Under the pieces are notes generated by a model. It was not told the DNA's origin, did not search any database, and saw only the letters and a program-made list of their open reading frames with translations. From Nocardiopsis sp. YSL2 (GTDB lineage: Bacteria > Actinomycetota > Actinomycetes > Streptosporangiales > Streptosporangiaceae), in assembly GCF_030555055.1 (NCBI RefSeq), contig NZ_JAMOAO010000001.1:5518001-5582000 (forward strand): a DNA stretch of 64,000 nt, written 5' to 3'. The stretch's first letter is position 1. Every line of letters begins with the position of its first letter. A program made the position numbers and the translations under genes. This document shows, one piece after another, positions 8,002 to 17,183 of the stretch.

Positions 8002-8406
8002 GTGGCACGCGATGCCCGGTTCTGTGCCCAGGAGCATTCCGCCTGTACAGGTGTCACCGTGGTACCCGTCCACGGCGAGGTCGACTTCGCCACGGCCGAC
8101 CGGATGCGCGATCGGCTCCTGCGGGCGGTGTACGACTCACGGTGCGACTGCCTGGTGGTGGACATGTCCGGGCTGGAGTTCTTCGACGCGAGCGGTGTCC
8201 GCGCCCTGGTCACCGTCGCCAGGATCCTGTGGGCCCAGGGCCGGCACACGGTGCTGGCCGAGCCCTCACCCATCGCCGACCGCGTCCTGAGCGCGCTCGA
8301 CATGGGCCGGGTCTTCGAGATCTACCCGCTGCTGGAGATGGCGCTGACCCACACCAGCGGTCTGCGCGTGGACAGCGACCCCATCGCCAACAACCCGGTC
8401 CCCTGA
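8002..8406 (+). CDS. STAS-domain anti-sigma factor antagonist
   Basis: A 134-residue STAS-domain protein of the SpoIIAA/RsbV/BldG type. The core CLVVDMSGLEFFDASGVRALV carries the serine (DASG) that is phosphorylated by a partner anti-sigma kinase in this family. Dephosphorylated antagonists bind the kinase and release a sigma factor. The GTG start (MARDARFCAQ) follows GAGAGGTGG; an upstream TTG is less likely. No anti-sigma kinase or sigma factor gene is adjacent, so the partner must lie elsewhere. Confidence 0.88.
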   Translation: MARDARFCAQEHSACTGVTVVPVHGEVDFATADRMRDRLLRAVYDSRCDCLVVDMSGLEFFDASGVRALVTVARILWAQGRHTVLAEPSPIADRVLSALDMGRVFEIYPLLEMALTHTSGLRVDSDPIANNPVP

Positions 8407-8479
8407 GGGGCGTCGGCCGCCCCTGGGCCCGCGCGGCGCCCTCCCGTCGGCGAGGGCAGCGCGTGCCGGGTGCCCTCCC

Positions 8480-10306
8480 TCATTCCGGGGCCGCCGCCTC
8501 ACGGGCGCGGCCGCCGCCGTCCCCGCCGTCCTCACGGACCAGGAAGGGCGCCAACAGGTCGGGCACGGCCGCGTCCGCCCAGGCCAGGCCCTGCCCCAGG
8601 CCCACGTCCCTGGCCGCGTACATCCCCTGGCCCGCGGCGGTCGTGGCCGCCACGTCGGCCAGGTCCAGCCGGCGCTGGAAGGGCGAGCGCGTGATCCGCC
8701 AGCCGATCACCGCCGACCGCTGCAGCGCCACGGTGTCGCGCGCGGCCATGCCGCCGCGCACCACCAGGAAGCGCGGGTGCACTCCGTGGCCGAGCCCGCG
8801 GTAGGAGCCCACCGCGTACCAGAACGCCGCCGCCGCGACCAGCACGGCCAGGAACGCCCATCCCCAACTCGGTGTCGTCTCCACCGCCCGCGACGCCAGC
8901 GGCACCGGGATGATCTCCTCCTCGATCCGGTGGACCGCGTCCCACCACGCCCGCGTCGCGAGCGTGTGCAGCCACGCCAGCGCGGCCGAGGCCGCCACGC
9001 CCAGCAGGGTCACGAACCCGGCCCGCGTGAACCGGCGGCGCAGCGCGGCGCGCGGGTGCCGGGCCAACGGGACGTCCAGGGGCGAGTCGTCCTCCTGGAC
9101 CAGCGCGGCGGCCAGCGCGCGGGCGCGTCCGACCGGCATCGGCGGGGACAGGCGGCTCTTGGCACTGGTCTTCTCGTCGTCGGCGGCGGCCAGCCCGGTC
9201 GCCACCGCCCGCACGTCCGCCCCGCCCACCGACCGCAGCACGAACGGCTGGTGCAGGGTGACGCCGTTGAGGCGGCGGCCCTCCACCGACAGCGACACGC
9301 TGGTCAACAGGCCGCGGCGCAGCCGGACCGACCCGTCGGCCTCGCGGGTGAGCCGGTAGTTCCACCAGGTCTCGACGGCGATGGCGGTCAGCACGACCAC
9401 ACCCGACAGCAGCAGGACGAGGAGGGTCACGGGTACCACGACCAGTATCCGTGTCATCACCATCGAGGCGAGTTCCTCGGTGGTGGGCAGGTTCGCCTGT
9501 TCGGACGCCCACTCCCACGCCCAGCCGCCGGTCTGGGCGTTCAGACCCACCACCGCGGCGATGAAGCCCACGCCGATACCGAGCGTCGCGGTGGTCGCCG
9601 GCGCGTAGGCGAACCACGCCCGGTCGAGCCGGGCCAGCTCGACCTCCCCGGAATCCTCGGCGCCCTCGGCGGACGCGTCGGCGCCGGCGGTCTGTCCGCG
9701 CAGCAGTAGTTCCCGGCGCAGCCGCTCGCCCTGCTCCGCGGTCACGTACAGCAGCTGGAGCTGGTCGGAGCCGCCCTGGTCGCCCGTGCCGACCGTGACC
9801 GAGCACAGGCCGAACACGCGCACGAAGAGGGGTGCGTTCACGTCCACGCTGCGCACGCGTTCGCGGGGGATGGAGCGGTAGGCCTTGGCGACGACGCCCG
9901 AGCGCATCTCCATGCGCTCGTCGGTGACGCGGAACCGGGTGGCGCGCAGGCGCAGCAGGTCGATGGAGGTGAAGAGCGCCAGGAGTGCGATCGTTCCGGG
10001 CAGCGGGGCCAGCGCCCACCAGGGCTGGGGCGCGGCGAACACGATCGCCGCGGTGCCGAGGACGGCCGTCGGGACCATGAAGATCCCCGCGGCGAGCGTG
10101 CCGGCCCAGACGCTCAGAGGGTGCAGCCGCTGCCAGTCCCCGGGCAGGTCGCTCACCGGCGCCGGGGCGTTCTCCGCGGCCGGGGCGGTCTCGGGGGTCC
10201 GCTCGGGCTCGGACGCGGGCTCGGGGGCGGGTTCCGCCGCCGCAGGAGCGGGGTCGGCGGGCTTGTGGGCCCGCTCCCCGGGGCGGATGCCGTCGGGGTC
10301 GCTCAT
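8480..10306 (-). CDS. YdbT-like membrane protein with bacterial PH (bPH_2) domains
   Basis: A 608-residue integral membrane protein of the YdbT type. After a 50-residue Pro/Ala/Glu-rich cytoplasmic tail come two membrane segments (about 65-115). The first bPH_2 domain contains RFRVTDERMEMRSGVVAKAYRSIP and RVFGLCSVTVGTGD. Further membrane segments near 250-325 and 440-510 separate a second PH-like unit (YRLTREADGSVRLRRGLL) and a third (RFLVVRGGMAARDTVALQRSAVIGW). The role is unknown; YdbS/YdbT pairs are linked to membrane stress in Bacillus. It overlaps the upstream ydbS-like gene by four bases (ATGA). Confidence 0.88.
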   Translation of the reverse strand: MSDPDGIRPGERAHKPADPAPAAAEPAPEPASEPERTPETAPAAENAPAPVSDLPGDWQRLHPLSVWAGTLAAGIFMVPTAVLGTAAIVFAAPQPWWALAPLPGTIALLALFTSIDLLRLRATRFRVTDERMEMRSGVVAKAYRSIPRERVRSVDVNAPLFVRVFGLCSVTVGTGDQGGSDQLQLLYVTAEQGERLRRELLLRGQTAGADASAEGAEDSGEVELARLDRAWFAYAPATTATLGIGVGFIAAVVGLNAQTGGWAWEWASEQANLPTTEELASMVMTRILVVVPVTLLVLLLSGVVVLTAIAVETWWNYRLTREADGSVRLRRGLLTSVSLSVEGRRLNGVTLHQPFVLRSVGGADVRAVATGLAAADDEKTSAKSRLSPPMPVGRARALAAALVQEDDSPLDVPLARHPRAALRRRFTRAGFVTLLGVAASAALAWLHTLATRAWWDAVHRIEEEIIPVPLASRAVETTPSWGWAFLAVLVAAAAFWYAVGSYRGLGHGVHPRFLVVRGGMAARDTVALQRSAVIGWRITRSPFQRRLDLADVAATTAAGQGMYAARDVGLGQGLAWADAAVPDLLAPFLVREDGGDGGGRAREAAAPE

Positions 10307-10800
10307 GTGGCGTCTCCCTCCGTGGCCTGGGTGGTCTCGGTGAGCTGGTCGGCCACCCGGGTGGCCAGTTCGTGGTCGAGCCCGGAGATGGCGATCGGAC
10401 CGGCCGCCGAAGCGGTGGTCACGGTCACGCTCGACAGGCCGAACACGCGCTGGAGCGGGCCGCGGGCGGTGTCGACGGTCTGGATGCGCGACATCGGGGC
10501 CACCCGCCACTCCTGCCACAGCCAGCCGCTGGCCGTGTAGACGGCGGTGTCGGTGACCTCCCAGCGGTGGACCCGGTAGCGCCACCAGGGCATCGCCACG
10601 GTGACCAGCAGGCCGACGCCGCCGACGACGGCGGTGGCCGGGACGAGCCAGGGGCGCGCGGGCTCGAAGACGACGGCGGGGATCGCGGGCGCCGCGGTCA
10701 GGACCACGGCCACGGCCAGCGCACGGGTGGTCCACCACAGGATCGCGCGCCGGTCCACGCGGTGGTGGGGTGGGCGCAGTCGCAGAGCGTCGGTGCTCAT
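10303..10800 (-). CDS. YdbS-like PH-domain membrane protein
   Basis: A 165-residue membrane protein with two N-terminal transmembrane helices (about 20-70) and one bPH_2 domain (RYRVHRWEVTDTAVYTASGWL, then RIQTVDTARGPLQRVFGLSSVTV). It is the usual small partner of the three-domain YdbT-like protein encoded immediately downstream with an ATGA overlap, and the two probably form a membrane complex. It is divergent from the SPFH gene, whose promoter region lies between them. Confidence 0.88.
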   Translation of the reverse strand: MSTDALRLRPPHHRVDRRAILWWTTRALAVAVVLTAAPAIPAVVFEPARPWLVPATAVVGGVGLLVTVAMPWWRYRVHRWEVTDTAVYTASGWLWQEWRVAPMSRIQTVDTARGPLQRVFGLSSVTVTTASAAGPIAISGLDHELATRVADQLTETTQATEGDAT

Positions 10801-10853
10801 CGCGTCCGCCTCTCTTCATCGTCCGGGCCCGGGAAGCGGGCCGCCTCGTAAAA

Positions 10854-10884
10854 GTGATATCACAATGCTATTGTCGTGTCATCA
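10854..10884 (+). promoter_or_regulatory. palindromic operator region of the SPFH-RHH operon
   Basis: GTGATATCAC (10854-10863) is a perfect palindrome. It overlaps ACAAT-GCT-ATTGT (10862-10874), and an outer GTGAT/ATCAC pair closes at 10884. This AT-rich, dyad-symmetric block stands out from its surroundings. It lies 23-53 bp before the SPFH ATG. The ribbon-helix-helix protein of the same operon is a candidate ligand. Confidence 0.55.
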
Positions 10885-10906
10885 CCCCGAGAGGACGGTA
10901 GAACCG

Positions 10907-11815
10907 ATGAGCGAACCCGTACCGACCATCACTCCAGCTCCGCGGTACCGGGAGCGCGCCGCCTTCGGCTACGACGGGATCCCCGTGGCCGCGGCCTGCG
11001 CGGTGCTGACACTGGCCGGCGTCGCCCTGGCCCTCCTGCCGCTCCTGGGCGCCCCCGCCCTCCTCGTCGCCGTGGGCGTCGTGCTCGCCCTCGTCGGCGC
11101 GGTACCGGCCCTGGGCCTGACGATGGTCGCGCCCAACCAGGCCCAGGTCGTGCAGTTCTTCGGCCGCTACGTCGGCACCATCCGCACCGACGGCCTGCGC
11201 TGGGTCAACCCGTTCACCGTGCGCAACTCCGTCTCCACGCGCATCCGCAACCACGAGACCTCCGTCATGAAGGTCAACGACGCCTCCGGCAGCCCCATCG
11301 AGATCGCCGCGGTCGTGGTCTGGCAGGTCCAGGACACCGCCCGTGCGAGCTTCGAGGTCGACGACTTCGTGGAGTTCGTGTCCATCCAGACCGAGGCCGC
11401 CGTGCGGCGCATCGCGGGCGAGTACCCCTACGACGCCCACGGCGAGGACACGGAGCTGTCCCTGCGCGACAGCGCCGACGTCATCACGGAGAAGCTCGCC
11501 AAGGAGGTCGCCGACCGGGTCGAGGCGGCGGGGGTGGCGATCGTGGAGTGCCGCTTCACCCATCTGGCCTACGCGCCCGAGATCGCGCACGCGATGCTCC
11601 AGCGCCAGCAGGCCGGTGCGATGATCGCCGCGCGCCAACAGATCGTGGAGGGCGCCGTGGGCATGGTCGACCGCGCGCTGGCCCGGCTCTCGGACGAGGA
11701 GGTCGTGGAACTCGACGAGGAGCGCAAGGCCGCGATGGTCAGCAACCTGCTCGTGGTGCTGTGCTCGGACCGCCCCGCCAGCCCCGTCGTCAACACCGGG
11801 ACCCTGTACCAGTAG
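10907..11815 (+). CDS. SPFH/Band 7 domain membrane protein
   Basis: A 302-residue SPFH-domain protein. Two hydrophobic segments (about 25-75) anchor it; the SPFH domain follows, beginning MVAPNQAQVVQFFGRYVGTIRTDGLRWVNPF, a strongly conserved opening of the actinobacterial/eukaryote-like SPFH subgroup. The helical QRQQAGAMIAARQQIVEGAVGMVDRAL region drives oligomerisation in this family. SPFH proteins form ring-shaped membrane scaffolds and are often stress- or envelope-linked. The ATG is preceded by GAGAGGA. A ribbon-helix-helix gene follows 9 bp after its stop. Confidence 0.9.
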   Translation: MSEPVPTITPAPRYRERAAFGYDGIPVAAACAVLTLAGVALALLPLLGAPALLVAVGVVLALVGAVPALGLTMVAPNQAQVVQFFGRYVGTIRTDGLRWVNPFTVRNSVSTRIRNHETSVMKVNDASGSPIEIAAVVVWQVQDTARASFEVDDFVEFVSIQTEAAVRRIAGEYPYDAHGEDTELSLRDSADVITEKLAKEVADRVEAAGVAIVECRFTHLAYAPEIAHAMLQRQQAGAMIAARQQIVEGAVGMVDRALARLSDEEVVELDEERKAAMVSNLLVVLCSDRPASPVVNTGTLYQ

Positions 11816-11824
11816 CCGTCGGGG

Positions 11825-12052
11825 GTGGCAGTGTCCGATCGCAAGAAGGTCCTGCTGCGGCTCGACCCCGCCGTCCACGACGCGCTCGCGCGCTGGGCGG
11901 GGCAGGAGCTGCGCAGCACCAACGCCCAGATCGAGTTCCTTCTGCGCCGCGCGCTGGACGAGGCCGGACGGATGCCGAAGGACGCCGGGGGGATGCCGCG
12001 CCGCGGACGACCGCGCAAGCAGGCCCCGGAGGGGGGCGAGAGCGGTGCCTGA
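11825..12052 (+). CDS. ribbon-helix-helix (Arc-type) DNA-binding protein
   Basis: A 75-residue ribbon-helix-helix protein. KKVLLRLDPAVHDALARWA gives the beta strand and first helix, and ELRSTNAQIEFLLRRAL the second helix of the Arc/MetJ fold; the tail RGRPRKQ is a basic AT-hook-like extension. It is co-transcribed with the SPFH gene, a conserved pairing in actinomycetes, and may autoregulate the operon through the upstream palindromes. A GTG two codons later (MSDRKK) is a credible alternative start because GGGGGTGG lies just before it. Confidence 0.82.
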   Translation: MAVSDRKKVLLRLDPAVHDALARWAGQELRSTNAQIEFLLRRALDEAGRMPKDAGGMPRRGRPRKQAPEGGESGA

Positions 12053-12068
12053 CGGCGCCGGGTGACCT

Positions 12069-12087
12069 GTGCCGGGTCGCCCGGCAC
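12069..12087. terminator. hairpin between convergent genes
   Basis: A perfect 8-bp stem GTGCCGGG-TCG-CCCGGCAC between the ribbon-helix-helix gene and the convergent Uma2 gene; it can stop transcription from either side. Confidence 0.6.
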
Positions 12088-12099
12088 CGCCGGGCACCG

Positions 12100-12717
12100 C
12101 TATCCGGCGGCCTCGTCGGACCCGCCGATGTGCTTGCGCCAGTCGCCCGCGCCGACCAGCCAGTGCGGCACGATGCGTAGCGGGAAGGGAAGGTCGGTCT
12201 TGAAGACCGCCTCGCCGGAGACCGTGGCCGCTTCCCGGTATCCGCCGTCCTCCAGGCAGAGTTCGGTGATGCTCGGCAGATCGCGGTCCGGATTGATGAT
12301 CCAGTACGAGTGGACGCCGAACTCCTCGTACTCGCGCCGCTTGGTGTGGTGGTCGCGGATGGCGCTCTCGGGAGAGACCACCTCGACCGCCAGGAGCGGC
12401 GGCTTGGTCAGATAGGGGCTCTCCTCGTCGGCGGCGCGCAGCACTGCCAGGTCGGGGATCCGGTGGTGGGTCCGGTCGCCGTTGACGTTGATGCCCGGGG
12501 CCGCGACGACCTCGAACTCGCCCGGGGCGAGGACACCGAGGTGTATGGCGAGCCGGGACTCGACCCGGCTGTGCAGGAAGATCGGTGCGGGCGACACGTC
12601 AAGCCGCGCGTCGACCAGCTCGTAGCGCCGTCCGTCGTCCGGCATCCGCCTGAGGTCGTCCACGGTCAGCGGGGGCTCCGCTTCCGTATCCGTCTTGCCG
12701 GTTGTCATGAGAGTCAT
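12100..12717 (-). CDS. Uma2 family (DUF820) restriction-endonuclease-fold protein
   Basis: A 205-residue Uma2/DUF820 protein with the PD-(D/E)XK nuclease fold. Typical marks are LTVDDLRRMPDDGRRYELVDARLDVSPAP at the N-terminus, the central HRIPDLAVLR (Asp of the active site) and LLAVEVVSPES (Glu of the active site), then KRREYEEFGVHSYWIINPD. These proteins are abundant in actinomycetes and cyanobacteria. Their biological role is unresolved despite the nuclease-like active site. The ATG giving MTLMTTG is supported by GAGGAGG. Confidence 0.9.
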   Translation of the reverse strand: MTLMTTGKTDTEAEPPLTVDDLRRMPDDGRRYELVDARLDVSPAPIFLHSRVESRLAIHLGVLAPGEFEVVAAPGINVNGDRTHHRIPDLAVLRAADEESPYLTKPPLLAVEVVSPESAIRDHHTKRREYEEFGVHSYWIINPDRDLPSITELCLEDGGYREAATVSGEAVFKTDLPFPLRIVPHWLVGAGDWRKHIGGSDEAAG

Positions 12718-12925
12718 GATGCCTCCTCGATCGCATGGTGGCCAGTCTTCCGTGACTCTCCGTGTCAGGGGCGGGAATCCGGATATTCGTGAATATGTGA
12801 CTGCCCCATTCGCGTATGTGGGCGACCTTTTCCCGGGCCCCGGTGCGGGTAGGTCTGTAGGGGCGGGACCGCGCCGCTCCGGAACCCCCTCCGGTGCCGA
12901 GGTGCCCCGCCGGAGGTGAGCGCCG

Positions 12926-14428
12926 GTGCCCGGCCACATCGAGTTCGAGACCACGTTCAGCGTCGGTACCGACGCCGTTCTGCCCGACCTGGCCGATCTG
13001 GCGCCCGGCGGTATCGAGCGGCGTACGCACGAGCTGGACGCCGCCTACCTCGACACCGAGGACCTGCGCCTGGCCGCGCGCGGCGTCACCCTGCGCCGCC
13101 GTACCGGCGGCACCGACGCCGGCTGGCACCTGAAGATCCCGTGGGGCGAGGGCGCCAAGCGCGAGTTCCACGTCCCGCTGGGACAGGACACCGACACCGT
13201 CCCCGGTGAACTGGCCGACCTCGCACGCGCCACCGTTCGCGGCGCGGCACTGCGCCCGGTCGCGCGGATCGCCACCCGGCGCACCGAGTCCGCGCTGCGC
13301 GACGCCGACGGGACCCCGCTCGTGCTGGTCGCGGACGACACCGTCACCGGTGAGGCCACCGAATCCACCACCTGGCGGGAGGTCGAGGTCGAACTCGCCG
13401 GCGGGGACCGCGCACTGGTGGAGCGCGTCGGCGAGCGCCTGACCGCGGCGGGCGCGGTCCCCTCCGCGACCGGGAGCAAGCTGCTGACCGTGCTCGGAGA
13501 CCGGGTGCCCCGACCCGCGCCCCGCCCCTCGGGCGACACGGCCGGCGACGTCGTGCGGGCCTACCTCTGGGACCAGGTCGAACACCTGCTCGTCCACGAC
13601 CCCCCGGTGCGCCTGGACGAACCCGACGCCGTGCACCAGATGCGCGTGGCCACCCGCCGGATCCGCGCGGTGCTCCAGGTGTTCCCCACAGTCCTGCGCA
13701 GGGACGCCACCCGGCCGCTCGCCGACGAGTTGCGCCGCCTGTCGGGCGTGCTCGGCCTGGCCCGCGACCTGGAGGTCCTGCGCGAGCGCTGCGAGTCCTG
13801 GCTCGCCGAGCTGCCGGAGCGCACCGCGGGACACCGCCTCTCCGGAGCCTGGCTCGGCGCGATCGACGACCACCGCGCCGTCGAGACGCGCCGCATCGCC
13901 GACGAGTTGGCGGGCGCGCGCTACCTCGCGCTGCTGGACGCCCTGGACGATCTGCGCGCCGAGCCGCCGCTGACCGGGCAGGCCGGTCGGGAGGCGCGCA
14001 CCGTCCTGGCCGACGACCTCACGCGCGCCTGCCACCGGCTGGCCGACGCCCACGACCACGCCACGGCCGCCCGGGGCGCCGGCGCACGGGTCACCGCCTG
14101 GCACGAGGTCCGCAAGGCCGCCAAGCGCACCCGCTACGCGGCCACGCTCGCGGCTCCCGTCCTGGGCAGGCCCGCCAAACGCGTGCGCTCGTGGGCGAGC
14201 CGTCTGCAGCAGGTCCTGGGCGAACACCAGGACGGGGTGGCTCTGCGCGCCTACCTGGCAGAACACGCGCACACCCTGGCGGCGGCGGTCGACGATCGGG
14301 ACGCGGCCCTGGTGACCCTCGGCGCCCTGGCGGGAGCCGAGGCCGCCAGGGGAGCGGCGCTCATCGAGGAGGCGGCCCGGGTGTGGTCCGGGGGTCCCGA
14401 CCCGCGCGACCCCCTCCCCGGGCGCTGA
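12926..14428 (+). CDS. CYTH-CHAD domain protein
   Basis: A 500-residue fusion of an N-terminal CYTH triphosphate-tunnel domain (about 1-190; IEFETTFSV replaces the usual ExExK start) with a C-terminal CHAD domain (about 210-490). The CHAD part has the conserved histidine/arginine helices HQMRVATRRIRAVLQVF and WHEVRKAAKRTRYAATL, which bind polyphosphate in this family. Such proteins are associated with inorganic polyphosphate granules or triphosphate hydrolysis. The GTG start follows CCGGAGG. It is convergent with the FAD dehydrogenase gene. Confidence 0.92.
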   Translation: MPGHIEFETTFSVGTDAVLPDLADLAPGGIERRTHELDAAYLDTEDLRLAARGVTLRRRTGGTDAGWHLKIPWGEGAKREFHVPLGQDTDTVPGELADLARATVRGAALRPVARIATRRTESALRDADGTPLVLVADDTVTGEATESTTWREVEVELAGGDRALVERVGERLTAAGAVPSATGSKLLTVLGDRVPRPAPRPSGDTAGDVVRAYLWDQVEHLLVHDPPVRLDEPDAVHQMRVATRRIRAVLQVFPTVLRRDATRPLADELRRLSGVLGLARDLEVLRERCESWLAELPERTAGHRLSGAWLGAIDDHRAVETRRIADELAGARYLALLDALDDLRAEPPLTGQAGREARTVLADDLTRACHRLADAHDHATAARGAGARVTAWHEVRKAAKRTRYAATLAAPVLGRPAKRVRSWASRLQQVLGEHQDGVALRAYLAEHAHTLAAAVDDRDAALVTLGALAGAEAARGAALIEEAARVWSGGPDPRDPLPGR

Positions 14429-14461
14429 CCCCCGCGGTCGTGCCGGGGCGCCGGGCGGCGC

Positions 14462-16120
14462 CTACCCCAGCGCGGCGGCCACGGCCCGGCCCGCGGTGCG
14501 GCCGGAGAACAGGCAGCCGCCCAGGAACGTGCCCTCCAGGGCGCGGTAGCCGTGCACACCGCCGCCGCCGAACCCGGCGACCTCGCCCGCGGCGTAGACG
14601 CCCGGCAGCGGGGTGCCGTCCGCGCGCAGTACCCGGGCGTCCAGGTCGGTGTGCAGCCCGCCCAGGGTCTTGCGGGTGAGGATGTGCAGGCGCACGGCGA
14701 TGAGCGGGCCCGCGGCGGGGTCCAGGATCTGGTGCGGCGAGGCCACCCGGGCGAGCCGGTCGCCCCGGTACTTGCGGGCCGCGTGGATGCTCATGACCTG
14801 CACGTCCTTGGAGAAGGGGTTGACCAGTTCGCGGTCGCGGGCGACCACCTCGCGGGTCACGGTGTCGGCGTCGAGCACGCCGTCGCCCGCCACGGCCTTC
14901 ATCTTGTCGATGAGCGCGGGCAGCCGGTCGGCGACCACGAAGTCCGCCCCGTGCTCCTTGAAGGCCTCCACGGGCCCGGGTGCCCCCGGCAGCACCCGCT
15001 TGAGCACCAGCTTGAGGTCCTTGCCGGTCAGGTCCGGGTTCTGTTCCGACCCCGAGAGCCCGAACTCCTTCTCGATGATCCGCTGCGAGAGCACGAACCA
15101 CGTGTAGTCGTGCCCGGTGCTCATGATGTGTTCCAGCGTGCCCAGGGTGTCGAAGCCGGGCAGGTAGGGCGCGGGCAGGCGCGTGCCGGTGGCGTCCAGC
15201 CACAACGACGAGGGACCGGGCAGGATGCGGATGCCGTGCCGGGCCCAGATGGGGTTCCAGTTCTGGATCCCCTCGGTGTAGTGCCACATCCGGTCGGGGT
15301 TGATGATGTGGCCGCCGGCCTTCTCGGTGATGCCCAGCATCCGGCCGTCGACGTGCTCGGGCACGCCGGAGAGCATGTGCTCGGGCGGTGAGCCGAGCCG
15401 CGCCGGCCAGTTCCGGCGCACCAGGTCGTGGTTGGCGCCGATGCCGCCGGAGGTGACGACGACGGCCTGCGCGCCCATCTCGAACTCGCCCGCGGAGTCG
15501 CGGTTGCTGGCCTGGCCGCGCTCGGTGTCACTGGGCGCCAGCACCGTGCCCCGCACCCCCGTGACGGTCCCGTCGCTGACCACGAGGTCGTCGACCCGGT
15601 GCCGGAAGCGCAGCTGCACCAGCCCCCGATCGGCCGCGGCGCGCACCCGCCGCTCGAACGGCGCCACCACCCCCGGTCCGGTGCCCCAGGTGATGTGGAA
15701 GCGGGGGACGGAGTTTCCGTGCCCGCCGGCCAGGTAGCCGCCGCGCTCGGCCCACATGACGATGGGGAACCACCGCATGCCCATCGCGTGCAGCCAGGCG
15801 CGCTTCTCCCCGGCGGCGAAGTCGACGTAGGCCTCGGCCCACTTGCGCGGCCAGGCGTCCTCGGGGCGGTCGAAGGCGGCGGTGCCCATCCAGTCCTGCA
15901 GTGCCAGTTCGGCCGAGTCCCTGATCCCCATCCGGCGCTGCTCGGGCGTGTCCACGAACATCAGGCCGCCGAACGACCAGTGCGCCTGGCCGCCCAGGGA
16001 GTGCTCGGGCTCCTGGTCCAGCAACAGGACCCGCTTGCCCGCCTCGGCCAGTTCGGCCGTGGCGGCCAGCCCGGCCAGTCCGGCTCCGACGACGATCGCG
16101 TCGGCCTGCTCCTTGCTCAT
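14462..16120 (-). CDS. FAD-binding dehydrogenase (3-ketosteroid dehydrogenase/fumarate reductase-like)
   Basis: A 552-residue flavoprotein of the FAD_binding_2 family, closest by eye to the uncharacterised FAD-binding dehydrogenases related to 3-ketosteroid-1-dehydrogenase. The N-terminal AIVVGAGLAGLAATAELAEAGKRVLLLDQE binds FAD, SLGGQAHWSFGGLMFVDTPEQRRMGI is a signature of this subgroup, and the C-terminal GVYAAGEVAGFGGGGVHGYRALEGTFLGGCLFSGRTAG closes the FAD site. The substrate is unknown. I start at MSKEQADAIVV, removing an Arg-rich upstream stretch. The gene appears monocistronic. Confidence 0.87.
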   Translation of the reverse strand: MSKEQADAIVVGAGLAGLAATAELAEAGKRVLLLDQEPEHSLGGQAHWSFGGLMFVDTPEQRRMGIRDSAELALQDWMGTAAFDRPEDAWPRKWAEAYVDFAAGEKRAWLHAMGMRWFPIVMWAERGGYLAGGHGNSVPRFHITWGTGPGVVAPFERRVRAAADRGLVQLRFRHRVDDLVVSDGTVTGVRGTVLAPSDTERGQASNRDSAGEFEMGAQAVVVTSGGIGANHDLVRRNWPARLGSPPEHMLSGVPEHVDGRMLGITEKAGGHIINPDRMWHYTEGIQNWNPIWARHGIRILPGPSSLWLDATGTRLPAPYLPGFDTLGTLEHIMSTGHDYTWFVLSQRIIEKEFGLSGSEQNPDLTGKDLKLVLKRVLPGAPGPVEAFKEHGADFVVADRLPALIDKMKAVAGDGVLDADTVTREVVARDRELVNPFSKDVQVMSIHAARKYRGDRLARVASPHQILDPAAGPLIAVRLHILTRKTLGGLHTDLDARVLRADGTPLPGVYAAGEVAGFGGGGVHGYRALEGTFLGGCLFSGRTAGRAVAAALG

Positions 16121-16357
16121 GGACCCGTCCCTTCGTCGTGCCGCGCGGGCACAGTGTGCGCGATGATGACGACTCTGGCCCCGACGCACGCTCCGGGCAA
16201 GGCCGGTGTGTGTTCCGCGCCATATCCTTTGTCACCCGGTGACAAGGTCGGGTCATGTGGCACCATGGTCCGGCCGCGGTCCGCAGACGTCGCTCCGGAC
16301 CCGGAACGGCCCGTGCCGCAGTGGCCGGGCGCCCGTCACCCCACCAAGGAATCCCCC

Positions 16358-17179
16358 GTGTACTTCCATCCCCCGACCTTCGAGGCCGGTCCCGTGGCCA
16401 CCGCGATCGGCCTGGGCCTGATCGCCTACCTCCTCGTCCTGCCGCTCGTCCTGCGGCGCCTGAGCTCGTCGTCCACACGGCCGGGGACCCCGGCGTCGCG
16501 CGTCTACCGGTTCACGTGCTGGTCGAGCCTGGGCGAGGCGGTGGCGGCGTTGTCCTTCGTCGGCACCGCCACCGCCGTGACCACCGCGGACCTCGGCCTG
16601 GCCGCGACGACCGTGTACTGGTTCGGCGACAACCCGCCCGCGACGGTGGTCTCCCTGCTCGTCGTCTGGGGATGGCCGCTCCTGGTCGTGGGCGCCGCCG
16701 TCCAGATCTGGGTCGGGGTGCGACGGAGTGCCACGATCGCGCGGGGCGAGGCCCCACCGCTGCGGCTGCCGCCCGGCACGGCCGCGCTCCTGCCCCGGAG
16801 CGCGCAGGAGCGGGGCTGGATGGTGGCGGCGTCGATCGTGGGGACCCTGTGCGCGGTCGTGATCACGCACGCGGTGCTCGTGCCCCTGCTCCTGGTCCGG
16901 TTCGGCCTCCACCCGGGGGACGTGGTCCTGGTCATCGCCCTGCTGTCCGGTTGGTCGGTGTCCCACTGCGGCTGGCGCGGCGCCCTCACCATGGCGGTGG
17001 TCACGTTCGTGGCTACCGGCGCCTACCTGTTCGTGCTCGCGGGGTCCCTGCTGTTCCCGCTCCTCTTCTGGGGGCTGTTCACCGCCGTGAACACCCTGTC
17101 CGCCATGAATCTGGGCCGGGAACGGCCGCCGTCGGTCCAGGAGGAGCGGGAGACCGACGGCTCGACCGCGCAGGCCTGA
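16358..17179 (+). CDS. multi-spanning membrane protein of unknown function
   Basis: A 273-residue integral membrane protein that I do not recognise. Hydrophobic segments lie around residues 8-28, 48-72, 88-113, 152-175, 185-200 and 208-245, giving about six helices, with a hydrophilic loop near 115-148. The C-terminal tail is Glu/Arg rich. The GTG start (MYFHPPTFEAG) is preceded by AAGGA; an in-frame ATG further upstream would add a Pro/Arg-rich leader. It ends 4 bp from the convergent alcohol dehydrogenase gene. Confidence 0.72.
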   Translation: MYFHPPTFEAGPVATAIGLGLIAYLLVLPLVLRRLSSSSTRPGTPASRVYRFTCWSSLGEAVAALSFVGTATAVTTADLGLAATTVYWFGDNPPATVVSLLVVWGWPLLVVGAAVQIWVGVRRSATIARGEAPPLRLPPGTAALLPRSAQERGWMVAASIVGTLCAVVITHAVLVPLLLVRFGLHPGDVVLVIALLSGWSVSHCGWRGALTMAVVTFVATGAYLFVLAGSLLFPLLFWGLFTAVNTLSAMNLGRERPPSVQEERETDGSTAQA

Positions 17180-17183
17180 GCCC

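Noticed and set aside
8003..8018. TGGCACGCGATGCCCG as a further sigma-54 promoter
   Set aside because: The -24-like part matches, but there is no GC at the -12 position and it lies inside the STAS start region.
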